Below, piece by piece: positions 55,306 to 62,506 of a stretch of DNA of 64,000 nucleotides. The notes beneath the pieces are model-generated. The model was given only the letters and a program-made list of their open reading frames with translations, had not been told where the DNA came from and ran no database searches. The DNA lies in assembly GCF_963422545.1 (NCBI RefSeq), contig NZ_OY730257.1, forward strand, positions 62,001-126,000, in the 5' to 3' direction. Each line of letters opens with the position of its first letter. The first letter of the stretch is position 1. Source of the stretch: an uncultured Flavobacterium sp. Its GTDB lineage: Bacteria > Bacteroidota > Bacteroidia > Flavobacteriales > Flavobacteriaceae. The translations under genes and the position numbers were made by a program.

Positions 55306-56466
55306 ATGTCAAAAGAAATAAAATCAGTAGAATACGGATTAGAAAAAATCTTTGAAGGAGCACAAGATTTCCTTCCGTTATTAGGAACAGATTATGTAGA
55401 GTTTTATGTAGGAAATGCAAAACAGTCTGCACATTATTATAAAACTGCTTTCGGATATCAGTCATTAGCTTACGCCGGATTAGAAACAGGAGTAAAAGAC
55501 AAAGCATCTTATGTTTTAAAACAAGACAAAATCAGAATTGTTTTAACTACACCATTAACAGCAGATTCTCCAATAAACGAACACTTGAAAAAACATGGCG
55601 ACGGTGTAAAAGTTGCTGCACTTTGGGTTGAAGATGCAAGAAGTGCTTATGAAGAAACTATGAAACGTGGTGCACGTTCTTTTATGGAACCAACTGTAGA
55701 ATCAGATGAGTTTGGAGAAGTTGTTCGCTCCGGAATTTACACTTACGGCGAAACCGTTCATATTTTTGTAGAAAGAAAAAACTACAATGGTATTTTCTTA
55801 CCAGGATACAAAGAATGGAAATCAGACTATAATCCGGAACCAACCGGATTAAAATATATCGACCACATGGTTGGAAATGTGGGTTGGAATGAAATGAATA
55901 CCTGGGTAAAATTCTACGAAGACGTTATGGGATTCGTGAATTTCTTATCCTTTGACGACAAACAAATCAATACCGAATATTCGGCTTTGATGAGTAAAGT
56001 AATGTCTAATGGAAACGGAAGAATTAAATTCCCAATCAACGAACCTGCAGAAGGAAAGAAAAAATCACAAATTGAAGAATATTTAGATTTCTATGGCGGA
56101 CCTGGAATTCAGCACATTGCCATTGCAACTGATGATATCATCAAAACCGTTTCGGCTTTAAAAGCTCGCGGAGTTGAATTTTTATCTCCTCCTCCTCATA
56201 CTTATTATGAAGCAATCCCAGAAAGATTAGGCGTTCACATGGATATGATGAAAGAAGATTTAAACGAAATTGAGAAACTTGCCATCATGGTAGACGCCGA
56301 CGAAGATGGATATTTATTACAGATATTTACTAAGCCAGTTCAGGACAGACCGACGCTATTTTTCGAAATTATTCAAAGAATGGGAGCAAAAGGATTCGGT
56401 GCAGGGAACTTTAAAGCCCTTTTTGAGTCGATTGAGAGAGAGCAAGAATTGAGAGGAACATTGTAA
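55306..56466 (+). CDS. hpd: 4-hydroxyphenylpyruvate dioxygenase
   Basis: 386 aa, vicinal-oxygen-chelate fold. Makes homogentisate from 4-hydroxyphenylpyruvate. The iron triad is His187 (IDHMVGNV), His270 (IQHIAIAT) and Glu354 (LFFEIIQR). Length and the C-terminal FGAGNFKALFESIEREQ match the family. It supplies the substrate of the HmgA encoded just upstream. Confidence 0.95.
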   Translation: MSKEIKSVEYGLEKIFEGAQDFLPLLGTDYVEFYVGNAKQSAHYYKTAFGYQSLAYAGLETGVKDKASYVLKQDKIRIVLTTPLTADSPINEHLKKHGDGVKVAALWVEDARSAYEETMKRGARSFMEPTVESDEFGEVVRSGIYTYGETVHIFVERKNYNGIFLPGYKEWKSDYNPEPTGLKYIDHMVGNVGWNEMNTWVKFYEDVMGFVNFLSFDDKQINTEYSALMSKVMSNGNGRIKFPINEPAEGKKKSQIEEYLDFYGGPGIQHIAIATDDIIKTVSALKARGVEFLSPPPHTYYEAIPERLGVHMDMMKEDLNEIEKLAIMVDADEDGYLLQIFTKPVQDRPTLFFEIIQRMGAKGFGAGNFKALFESIEREQELRGTL

Positions 56467-56575
56467 AAATGCAAAATAATTACATTGTACAGAAGAATTC
56501 TCTGTAAAATGATGGTTTTTATGCAAATGTTATGTTAAACTTACCTTTTGCTATATCTTTATTGAACTTTCTGTA

Positions 56576-56583
56576 TATCTTTG
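56576..56583 (+). promoter_or_regulatory. -7 box TATCTTTG upstream of the candidate small RNA
   Basis: Exact TAnnTTTG followed by CACTCGCAAA. The nearest TTG elements are 11 and 25 bp upstream, neither ideally spaced. Confidence 0.55.
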
Positions 56584-56589
56584 CACTCG

Positions 56590-56699
56590 CAAATCAAGAA
56601 GGGGTGGTTTCCTTCTGAATTGATATAAATTTCATAATTTATAGTTTTTTGGTTAGTTAATAGCATAAAAACTCAGTCATTCCTTGACTGAGTTTTTTT
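56590..56699 (+). ncRNA. Candidate small RNA with promoter and terminator
   Basis: About 110 nt between the -7 box at 56576-56583 and an intrinsic terminator. Predicted hairpins: ATCAAGAAGG against CCTTCTGAATTGAT around a GGTGGTTT loop (about 56594-56626), ATAAAT against ATTTAT (about 56626-56643), then the terminator stem. No ATG-initiated frame of useful length. It could also be a leader of the downstream DUF3108 gene. No named family is claimed. Confidence 0.5.
56667..56699 (+). terminator. Intrinsic terminator of the candidate small RNA
   Basis: AAAAACTCAGTCA (56667-56679) pairs with TGACTGAGTTTTT (56685-56697), followed by T. It ends upstream of the DUF3108 gene, not behind hpd directly. 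Confidence 0.88.
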
Positions 56700-56765
56700 G
56701 TTTTGGTACATTTGGAATAGAATTTGCATCTATTTATCTTTATAATGAAATGTAAAAATTGTACT

Positions 56766-57536
56766 ATGAAAAAATTAGTTCTACTTATATTAGTTCTCAC
56801 GACACTAGCTTTCGACACTCAAAAAGAAGATGCTTTTGACACGGGGGAATACTTCAAATTCAGAATTCATTACGGAATTATAAATGCCGGTTATGCTACT
56901 CTCGAAATGAAAGATGCAACCATCAACAACAAAAAAGTTTTTCACGCTGTAGGCAAAGGCTACACAACCGGAATGTCAAGGTTCTTTTTTAAAGTTGAAG
57001 ATTTATACGAAAGTTACTTTGACAAAGTAAACGGAAACCCTTATCGTTATGTCAGAAAAATAGATGAAGGCGGTTATACAAAAAACCAGGAAGGATTCTT
57101 TAATCCAAATGAAAATAAGGTTTTAGTAAAAGACTATAAACGCAACACCGAAAAAACAATTCTTCTTACAGATAATGTACAAGACATTATTTCTTCTTTT
57201 TATTATTTGCGAAATCATCCCAATATTGACAAACTGAAACCCGGCGAAGCGATTACAATTGACATGTTTTTTGATGAAGAAATCACAAAATTTAAGTTAA
57301 AATATGTAGGCCGTCAAGATATTACGACTAAATTTGGCACCGTTTCTACAATGATCTTTAAACCACTTGTACAAACCGGAAGAGTCTTTAAAGAACAGGA
57401 AAGCGTAACGCTCTGGATAACTGACGACGACAACAAAGTCCCTATTAGAATCAAAGCAGATCTTGCAGTAGGATCACTTAAAGCAGATCTTGATGAATAT
57501 AAAGGATTAAAAAATCCATTTAAAGTAAAAAAATAA
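56766..57536 (+). CDS. DUF3108 domain secreted protein
   Basis: 256 aa from ATG 56766 (MKKLVLLILVLTTLAF, a signal peptide); an ATG at 56724 would add 14 residues of atypical sequence. DUF3108 features: GEYFKFRIHYGIINAGYATLE near the N-terminus, GMSRFFFKVEDLYESYFD, and the C-terminal VTLWITDDDNKVPIRIKA. The fold is related to lipoprotein-carrier and outer-membrane assembly factors; function not established. Its stop overlaps the start of the tryptophan dioxygenase gene (TAATG). Confidence 0.85.
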   Translation: MKKLVLLILVLTTLAFDTQKEDAFDTGEYFKFRIHYGIINAGYATLEMKDATINNKKVFHAVGKGYTTGMSRFFFKVEDLYESYFDKVNGNPYRYVRKIDEGGYTKNQEGFFNPNENKVLVKDYKRNTEKTILLTDNVQDIISSFYYLRNHPNIDKLKPGEAITIDMFFDEEITKFKLKYVGRQDITTKFGTVSTMIFKPLVQTGRVFKEQESVTLWITDDDNKVPIRIKADLAVGSLKADLDEYKGLKNPFKVKK

Positions 57537-58477
57537 TGAATTCCACAGATAATTCTGAATCAATTTTAAAAGAAATTGACCTTAAATTTCAAGCAATAAA
57601 TCAAAAAACTGATGTTCATTTAGAAGGTTTACTTTGGTCAAAACCAATAACATATTGGGACTACATTCAAACTGACGCGCTTTTAAATTTACAAATACAA
57701 CGTACTACACTTCCTGACGAAATGGTTTTTATCATGTATCATCAGGTAAACGAATTAATTTTTAAAATGATTCTGTGGGAAATTGATCAAATTGCCGACA
57801 CACAAAATATTCAGGTTGATTTTTTCAGCGAAAGATTATCAAGAATCACTCGCTATTTTGACATGCTTACCAATTCTTTCAGTATTATGGAAAATGGAAT
57901 GGAGGTTGATCAATACATGAAATTCAGAAACACATTGACTCCTGCAAGTGGTTTTCAGAGTGCACAATATAGATTGATAGAGTTTGCTTCGACAGATGTA
58001 ATCAATTTAACCGATCGCAGATACAAAGCAAACTTTGACGAAAACACTGATTTAGAAACTATGTTTGAGCATTTGTATTGGCAGGCTGCCGGAAAAGATT
58101 ATCAAACGGGAGAAAAATCATATTTACTTCAGGAATTCGAAAACAAATACAAAGAGCAGTTTTTAAGACAAATGACTACTTTTAAAACCAGGAATATCTG
58201 GCAAAAATTTACTCAATTACCAGAAGAAGATCAAAAAAATGCTGCGTTAATTGAAGCAATGCGTCATTACGACAAAACGGTGAACATTACTTGGGTAATG
58301 CAACACCTTAATACTGCAAGAAAATACATCTTAGAAAGCGGAAAAGGCACTGGAGAAGCTACTGGTGGCAGTGATTGGCAAAAATATATGCATCCAAAAT
58401 ACCAAAGACGCATCTTTTTTCCTAAATTGTGGACCGAAGAAGAATTGTCCAATTGGGGAAACGAAACAACCATTTAA
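57536..58477 (+). CDS. kynA: Tryptophan 2,3-dioxygenase
   Basis: 313 aa, all-helical haem enzyme that opens the indole ring of tryptophan to N-formylkynurenine. Family landmarks: TYWDYIQTDALLNLQ, MYHQVNELIFKMIL with the distal/proximal histidine region, FRNTLTPASGFQSAQYRLIE, and AARKYI-type tail with GTGEATGGSDWQKYM. No kynurenine formamidase or kynureninase is adjacent. One-base overlap with the DUF3108 gene; the M23 peptidase gene starts 23 bp later. Confidence 0.92.
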   Translation: MNSTDNSESILKEIDLKFQAINQKTDVHLEGLLWSKPITYWDYIQTDALLNLQIQRTTLPDEMVFIMYHQVNELIFKMILWEIDQIADTQNIQVDFFSERLSRITRYFDMLTNSFSIMENGMEVDQYMKFRNTLTPASGFQSAQYRLIEFASTDVINLTDRRYKANFDENTDLETMFEHLYWQAAGKDYQTGEKSYLLQEFENKYKEQFLRQMTTFKTRNIWQKFTQLPEEDQKNAALIEAMRHYDKTVNITWVMQHLNTARKYILESGKGTGEATGGSDWQKYMHPKYQRRIFFPKLWTEEELSNWGNETTI

Positions 58478-58500
58478 TTCCCTAAAAAAAATTAAAAAGT

Positions 58501-59721
58501 TTGAAAAAAGTATTCGTATTTATAATCCTAATATTCTCTGTGTTTTCATGTAATAAAACGGAGGAAAAAATAGAAACTAAAATTAGTAAACCAAAGACTA
58601 AAAAAGTAGAATTTGGATTTAATTACGCTGACTTTAATATTGTAAATGACACTATAAAAAAAGGTGATTCTTTTGGTTCTATCATCCAAAACCAAAATAT
58701 TGGAGACAAAAAAATCTATGATATTGTAGAACAAGTAAAAGATTCTTTTGATGTTAGAACAGTTCGCTACAACAAACCTTACACAATTCTTCGTTCAAAA
58801 AATAAAACTAACAAACTACAGGTTTTCATTTATCAGCCTGATGCCTTAACTTACTACGTAGTCGATTTAAGAGATAGCATTGCTAAAGCTTACAGAAAAA
58901 TAAAACCGGTTACATTAAAACGTAAAATTATTGGCGGCGTTTTAAAAACTTCATTATCCGAAACTTTAGGAGATGAAGATGTAGAAACCGCACTTGCCAG
59001 CAGAATTACAAAAGTATTTTCATGGTCAATCGACTTCTTTAAACTTAAAAAAGGAGATCGTTACGGATTAATTTTTACCGAACGTTTTATCAACGGAAAA
59101 ACATATGACGGTGTTGAAGATCTTGAAGCTGCCTTTTTTGAATATAAAGGAAAAATCGTTTATGCTTTTCCTTTTGAAAAAGATACTACTTCAGGAAAAA
59201 TAGAATATTATGATGATGAAGGAAAAACACTGAAAAACTTCTTCTTAAAAACACCAATTAAGTTCAGCCGAATCACATCAAGATTTACAGCAAACAGATT
59301 TCATCCTGTACAACATACATGGAAAGCACACAAAGGAACTGATTATGCTGCTCCAACCGGAACTCCAATTTCAACAACTGCTTCGGGAGTTGTAGAAGCA
59401 ACAGGATATACAGCAGGAAACGGAAACTTTGTAAAAGTAAAACACAACGGAACCTACTCCACTCAATATTTACATATGTCCAGAATTCTTGTTCGCCGCG
59501 GACAACGTGTGACTCAAGGACAAACGATTGGATTAGTTGGCAGCACCGGACTCGCAACCGGACCTCACGTTTGCTATCGTTTCTGGAAAAATGGTGTTCA
59601 GGTTGATGCACTTCGACTTAACTTACCAACAGGAGAATCTTTAACTGGAAATGATAAAACCCGTTTCTTTAACCAAATCGAACCTTTGAAAAAAGAATTG
59701 GACAGTATTGGGAATTTGTAA
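58501..59721 (+). CDS. M23 family peptidoglycan endopeptidase, lipoprotein
   Basis: 406 aa from a TTG start. Lipobox VFSC (Cys17). An N-terminal domain of about 250 residues with LysM-like/OapA-like features (IKKGDSFGSIIQNQNI) precedes the LytM domain: His277 and Asp281 in HKGTDYAAPTG, His near 323 in YLHMSR, and GPHVCYRF, where the usual HxH is His356-Val-Cys358. Cys358 probably replaces the third zinc ligand. The enzyme cuts peptide crosslinks in the cell wall. Third gene of the DUF3108-kynA unit. Confidence 0.9.
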   Translation: MKKVFVFIILIFSVFSCNKTEEKIETKISKPKTKKVEFGFNYADFNIVNDTIKKGDSFGSIIQNQNIGDKKIYDIVEQVKDSFDVRTVRYNKPYTILRSKNKTNKLQVFIYQPDALTYYVVDLRDSIAKAYRKIKPVTLKRKIIGGVLKTSLSETLGDEDVETALASRITKVFSWSIDFFKLKKGDRYGLIFTERFINGKTYDGVEDLEAAFFEYKGKIVYAFPFEKDTTSGKIEYYDDEGKTLKNFFLKTPIKFSRITSRFTANRFHPVQHTWKAHKGTDYAAPTGTPISTTASGVVEATGYTAGNGNFVKVKHNGTYSTQYLHMSRILVRRGQRVTQGQTIGLVGSTGLATGPHVCYRFWKNGVQVDALRLNLPTGESLTGNDKTRFFNQIEPLKKELDSIGNL

Positions 59722-59752
59722 AACCTTTTTGTATTTATAAAATAGAAATAAC

Positions 59753-60373
59753 ATGAAAAACACACGCATTAAAGATATTCTTGATGAAACTTTTTCAGAG
59801 TTAAAACTATATTATAGAGACACCAATCTTCCAGAAGATTTAATTGCACATTACAAAATTGGACAAATAATTAAAGAAAGAGGCTTTACTGACATGACTT
59901 ATATTAGCAGTGGTCTTTCGGGAAATTTAAGATACCTAATTGCAAGTTCTGATGCGCGGGATTTATCTAAATTTAATCCTGATTCAGCAAAAAACGGACA
60001 CACTCTCTTAGATGATAATTCTTTTTTTAAAGTACTAGACATTCAGAAAATCAAAAACAAAACTCAGATTTTCCTTTTAAATATTCCAGGAAACTCTCTT
60101 CCCCTCTTTAAAAACTCCACTTCAAATCTTGAAGATGAAATCACAGAAAAGGCAAGACAAAAATTTATTGACAAAATCGATTCGGTTTTAATCCCGGAAT
60201 TGCAAACTGAAGATTGGAAAGAAAGAACAAAACTTCCACTTGGAATGAATGAGAATGGTGAACTTTTTTTTGATGATTCATCTATAAAAATTGAAGAACC
60301 AAAAAGAATCGAAATCAATAAAGCCGAGAAAAAAATTGAGATCAATAAAAAGCCCTGGTGGAAGATTTGGTAA
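59753..60373 (+). CDS. Uncharacterised soluble protein ending in PWWKIW
   Basis: 206 aa, no signal peptide or membrane segment. Mixed alpha/beta N-terminal 150 residues (FSELKLYYRDTNLPEDLIAH, YISSGLSGNLRYLIASSDA) and a charged K/E/I-rich linker (IEINKAEKKIEINK) ending in the aromatic tail KKPWWKIW. Such tails are often membrane- or partner-docking signals. I do not recognise the family. It lies 31 bp after the M23 gene on the same strand, so it may be the last gene of that unit. Confidence 0.65.
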   Translation: MKNTRIKDILDETFSELKLYYRDTNLPEDLIAHYKIGQIIKERGFTDMTYISSGLSGNLRYLIASSDARDLSKFNPDSAKNGHTLLDDNSFFKVLDIQKIKNKTQIFLLNIPGNSLPLFKNSTSNLEDEITEKARQKFIDKIDSVLIPELQTEDWKERTKLPLGMNENGELFFDDSSIKIEEPKRIEINKAEKKIEINKKPWWKIW

Positions 60374-60387
60374 TATTTGAAACAACA

Positions 60388-61233
60388 TTACTTAGAATAC
60401 TTCTTCCTAAACTCCGATGGATTCATTCCTTTATGTTTTCTAAAAACTTTATTTAAATGACTTTCGTCGGAAAAATTTAATTCATCTGCAATTTCATTAA
60501 TGCGCATATCGCTGTTTAAAAGTCTGGCTTCAATCAATCTTAACTTATAGCTTGCAATATATTCTTGCAGTGTTTCACCAGTTTGTTTCTTAAAATACTT
60601 TCCTAAATAATTAAGCGAAATATTAAAATGTTCGCTTACTCTTTCTGCTTTTAATTGTTTTGAATTGTAGATGTTTTCCTGAATATAATGCAATATTTCC
60701 AGAACCATTTCTTCCGTAGTTTCTTTAATATTCTTCGGAAGTTTTAAAGCAATATTTCTCGCTACGACTGTAATTATGGTATTTACAATTTGCTCAATAA
60801 TCTTTTGATGATAAATCTGTTGATTGTCTTGTTCTTGAATTATGCTTTCTATCAGCGACGCAATTAAAGGTTTATCAATTTTATTTTTTAGAATACATCC
60901 GGGACGGTGACTTGCATTTTGAAGAATATATTCCATTCGCAGAATAGTTTCAAATTGTCCGTTTTGAGAATTTGCTTTGATATAATATTCATTAAACCGA
61001 AGGAAAAAGAATTTTGTTGGCGTTGTAATTTCAAACGAATGAACATCTTGTGGTGTTACAAGAAATAGATTTCCCTTTCGGTATTGAAATTTATTATCAT
61101 TAATGACCTGAATTCCGGTTCCGTCAACAACATAAATCAATTCAAAGAAATTGTTTTTCCGAATTGTTTTCGGAAACTGTTCCAACTCTTTAAAATCAAC
61201 TTCAAAAGGAAGATATAAATTCTTGTTTGTCAT
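60388..61233 (-). CDS. AraC-family transcriptional regulator
   Basis: 281 aa from ATG 61233 (MTNKNLYLPFE); an ATG 12 codons upstream adds hydrophobic residues and is less likely. N-terminal cupin-like sensor domain (FFELIYVVDGTGIQVIND, KGNLFLVTPQDVHSFEI) and C-terminal double helix-turn-helix (VSEHFNISLNYLGKYFKK, RINEIADELNFSDESHLNKVFRKHKGMNPSEFRKKY). It is divergent from an SDR-like gene 95 bp away and is its likely regulator. Confidence 0.9.
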   Translation of the reverse strand: MTNKNLYLPFEVDFKELEQFPKTIRKNNFFELIYVVDGTGIQVINDNKFQYRKGNLFLVTPQDVHSFEITTPTKFFFLRFNEYYIKANSQNGQFETILRMEYILQNASHRPGCILKNKIDKPLIASLIESIIQEQDNQQIYHQKIIEQIVNTIITVVARNIALKLPKNIKETTEEMVLEILHYIQENIYNSKQLKAERVSEHFNISLNYLGKYFKKQTGETLQEYIASYKLRLIEARLLNSDMRINEIADELNFSDESHLNKVFRKHKGMNPSEFRKKYSK

Positions 61234-61291
61234 TATGCTAAAATACAATTTTAGTGCTAATAAGTACAATTTTCCGTGAAAGCTAACTTCT

Positions 61292-61299
61292 TAATTTTG
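61292..61299 (+). promoter_or_regulatory. -7 box TAATTTTG of the SDR-like gene
   Basis: Exact TAnnTTTG, 29 bp before the ATG at 61329, inside the AraC/SDR divergent region where the regulator would bind. Confidence 0.5.
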
Positions 61300-61328
61300 T
61301 TTCAGATAACAAACTAAAAATCTACAAA

Positions 61329-61889
61329 ATGAGAATACTTTTAATTGGAGCAAACGGAACAATTGGCAAAATACTGAATCCGGCTCTGGCAAAAAATCAT
61401 GAAATTATTTCGGCAGGAAGAAACAGCGGTGATTTTAAAATCGATTTATCAGATTCAAATTCGATTGAAAAATTATTTGAAAAAATTAAAAATATTGATG
61501 TCTGCATTTGTGTTGCCGGCGATTGTTATACAGGAGATTTACTTTCGCTTGACGAAGAAAAATTAAATATCGGCATTAAGAACAAACTATTGGGTCAGGT
61601 AAATCTGGTTCTAATTGGACAAAAATATTTAAACAATAACGGATCTTTCATACTTACTTCGGGAAAAATGGCCGATAAACCTGTGAAAAACAATGTTAGT
61701 AAAGCAATTGTAAATGGCGGAATTAACAGCTTTGTGCTTTCGGCTTCGCTGGAATTAGAAAGAGGAATTAGAATAAATGCAATAAGTCCTGCAAAAGTTT
61801 CAGACATTCCGGCTGAAGATTTAATAAATGCTTATACAAAAAGTATTGAAGAATCTATAAATGGAGAAATTATTAAAGTAAACTACTAA
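61329..61889 (+). CDS. Short-chain dehydrogenase-like protein lacking the catalytic tyrosine
   Basis: 186 aa, shorter than classical members (about 250). Cofactor motif GANGTIG (8-14), CVAGDC in place of NNAG, ILTSGK with a serine, then VKNNVSKAIVNGGI, where the YxxxK pair reads N-x-x-x-K; so Tyr is replaced. RGIRINAISPAKVSD is typical of the small Lin1944-like SDR group, which is known to lack the usual active site. Enzymatic activity is uncertain. Followed 10 bp later by the lipocalin-like gene. Confidence 0.85.
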   Translation: MRILLIGANGTIGKILNPALAKNHEIISAGRNSGDFKIDLSDSNSIEKLFEKIKNIDVCICVAGDCYTGDLLSLDEEKLNIGIKNKLLGQVNLVLIGQKYLNNNGSFILTSGKMADKPVKNNVSKAIVNGGINSFVLSASLELERGIRINAISPAKVSDIPAEDLINAYTKSIEESINGEIIKVNY

Positions 61890-61899
61890 AATTTTAAAG

Positions 61900-62388
61900 A
61901 TGAAAAACACAACTTTCTTATTATTACTATTAGTCCTAAATTCGGCGATTGCGCAAAAAGCGAAATCTGTTTTTTTAGGTTCATGGGCTTTGGTTTCAGT
62001 AGAAAACAAAAATTCCGACGGGACAAAAAATCTTCTGTATGATGTAAATCCAAAAGGCATTTTGTTTTTTGACGAAAAAGGAAATTACGCTATTGAGATT
62101 TATAAAAATGAAAGACCTAAAATAATTTCGGGCGATAAAAACAAATGTACTCCTGAAGAAAACGCAGCAATTGTACAAGGAAGTAATTCGCACTTTGGAG
62201 AATATGAAATTGACGAAGCAAATAAGGTTATTACTTTTAAAATAAAAACAGCTTCGTTTCCAAACTGGGAAGGAACAATTCAAAAGAGATCTTACACTTT
62301 CATGAATAACGAACTCAAATATGTTGTAACCAATACAACGCAGGGAGGGAAATCTGTCACTGCCGAAGTTGTCTGGAAAAAATTGTAA
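61900..62388 (+). CDS. Lipocalin-like domain secreted protein
   Basis: 162 aa. Signal peptide (1-18, N-S-A-I-A-Q). The mature part matches the lipocalin_5-like domain: FLGSWALVSVENKNSDGTKN (GTWxLVS-type start), GILFFDEKGNYAIEIY, HFGEYEIDEANKVITFKI, RSYTFMNNELKYVV. A small periplasmic ligand-binding barrel; ligand unknown. In a two-gene unit with the SDR-like gene under probable AraC control. Confidence 0.82.
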   Translation: MKNTTFLLLLLVLNSAIAQKAKSVFLGSWALVSVENKNSDGTKNLLYDVNPKGILFFDEKGNYAIEIYKNERPKIISGDKNKCTPEENAAIVQGSNSHFGEYEIDEANKVITFKIKTASFPNWEGTIQKRSYTFMNNELKYVVTNTTQGGKSVTAEVVWKKL

Positions 62389-62399
62389 TGTTGATTCAT

Positions 62400-62414
62400 A
62401 AAACGTTTTCGTAA
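62400..62414. promoter_or_regulatory. Possible operator upstream of pgi
   Basis: AAAACGTTTTCGTAA, identical to the 15-mer at 27923-27937 in the gdhA leader; here it lies about 50 bp upstream of the pgi -7 box. Confidence 0.35.
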
Positions 62415-62463
62415 CTAATTGTTATATAATTGTGAACCTTAAAGCTATTAAAAGTTATTTCAG

Positions 62464-62471
62464 TATTTTTG
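62464..62471 (+). promoter_or_regulatory. -7 box TATTTTTG of pgi
   Basis: Exact TAnnTTTG, 35 bp before the ATG. Confidence 0.5.
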
Positions 62472-62506
62472 TGTTTTTATAACCAAATTTTCAATTAAAC
62501 TAAAAA

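Noticed and set aside
59285..59611. Minus-strand frame of 108 codons inside the M23 gene
   Set aside because: Lies wholly opposite the conserved catalytic domain and has no recognisable features.
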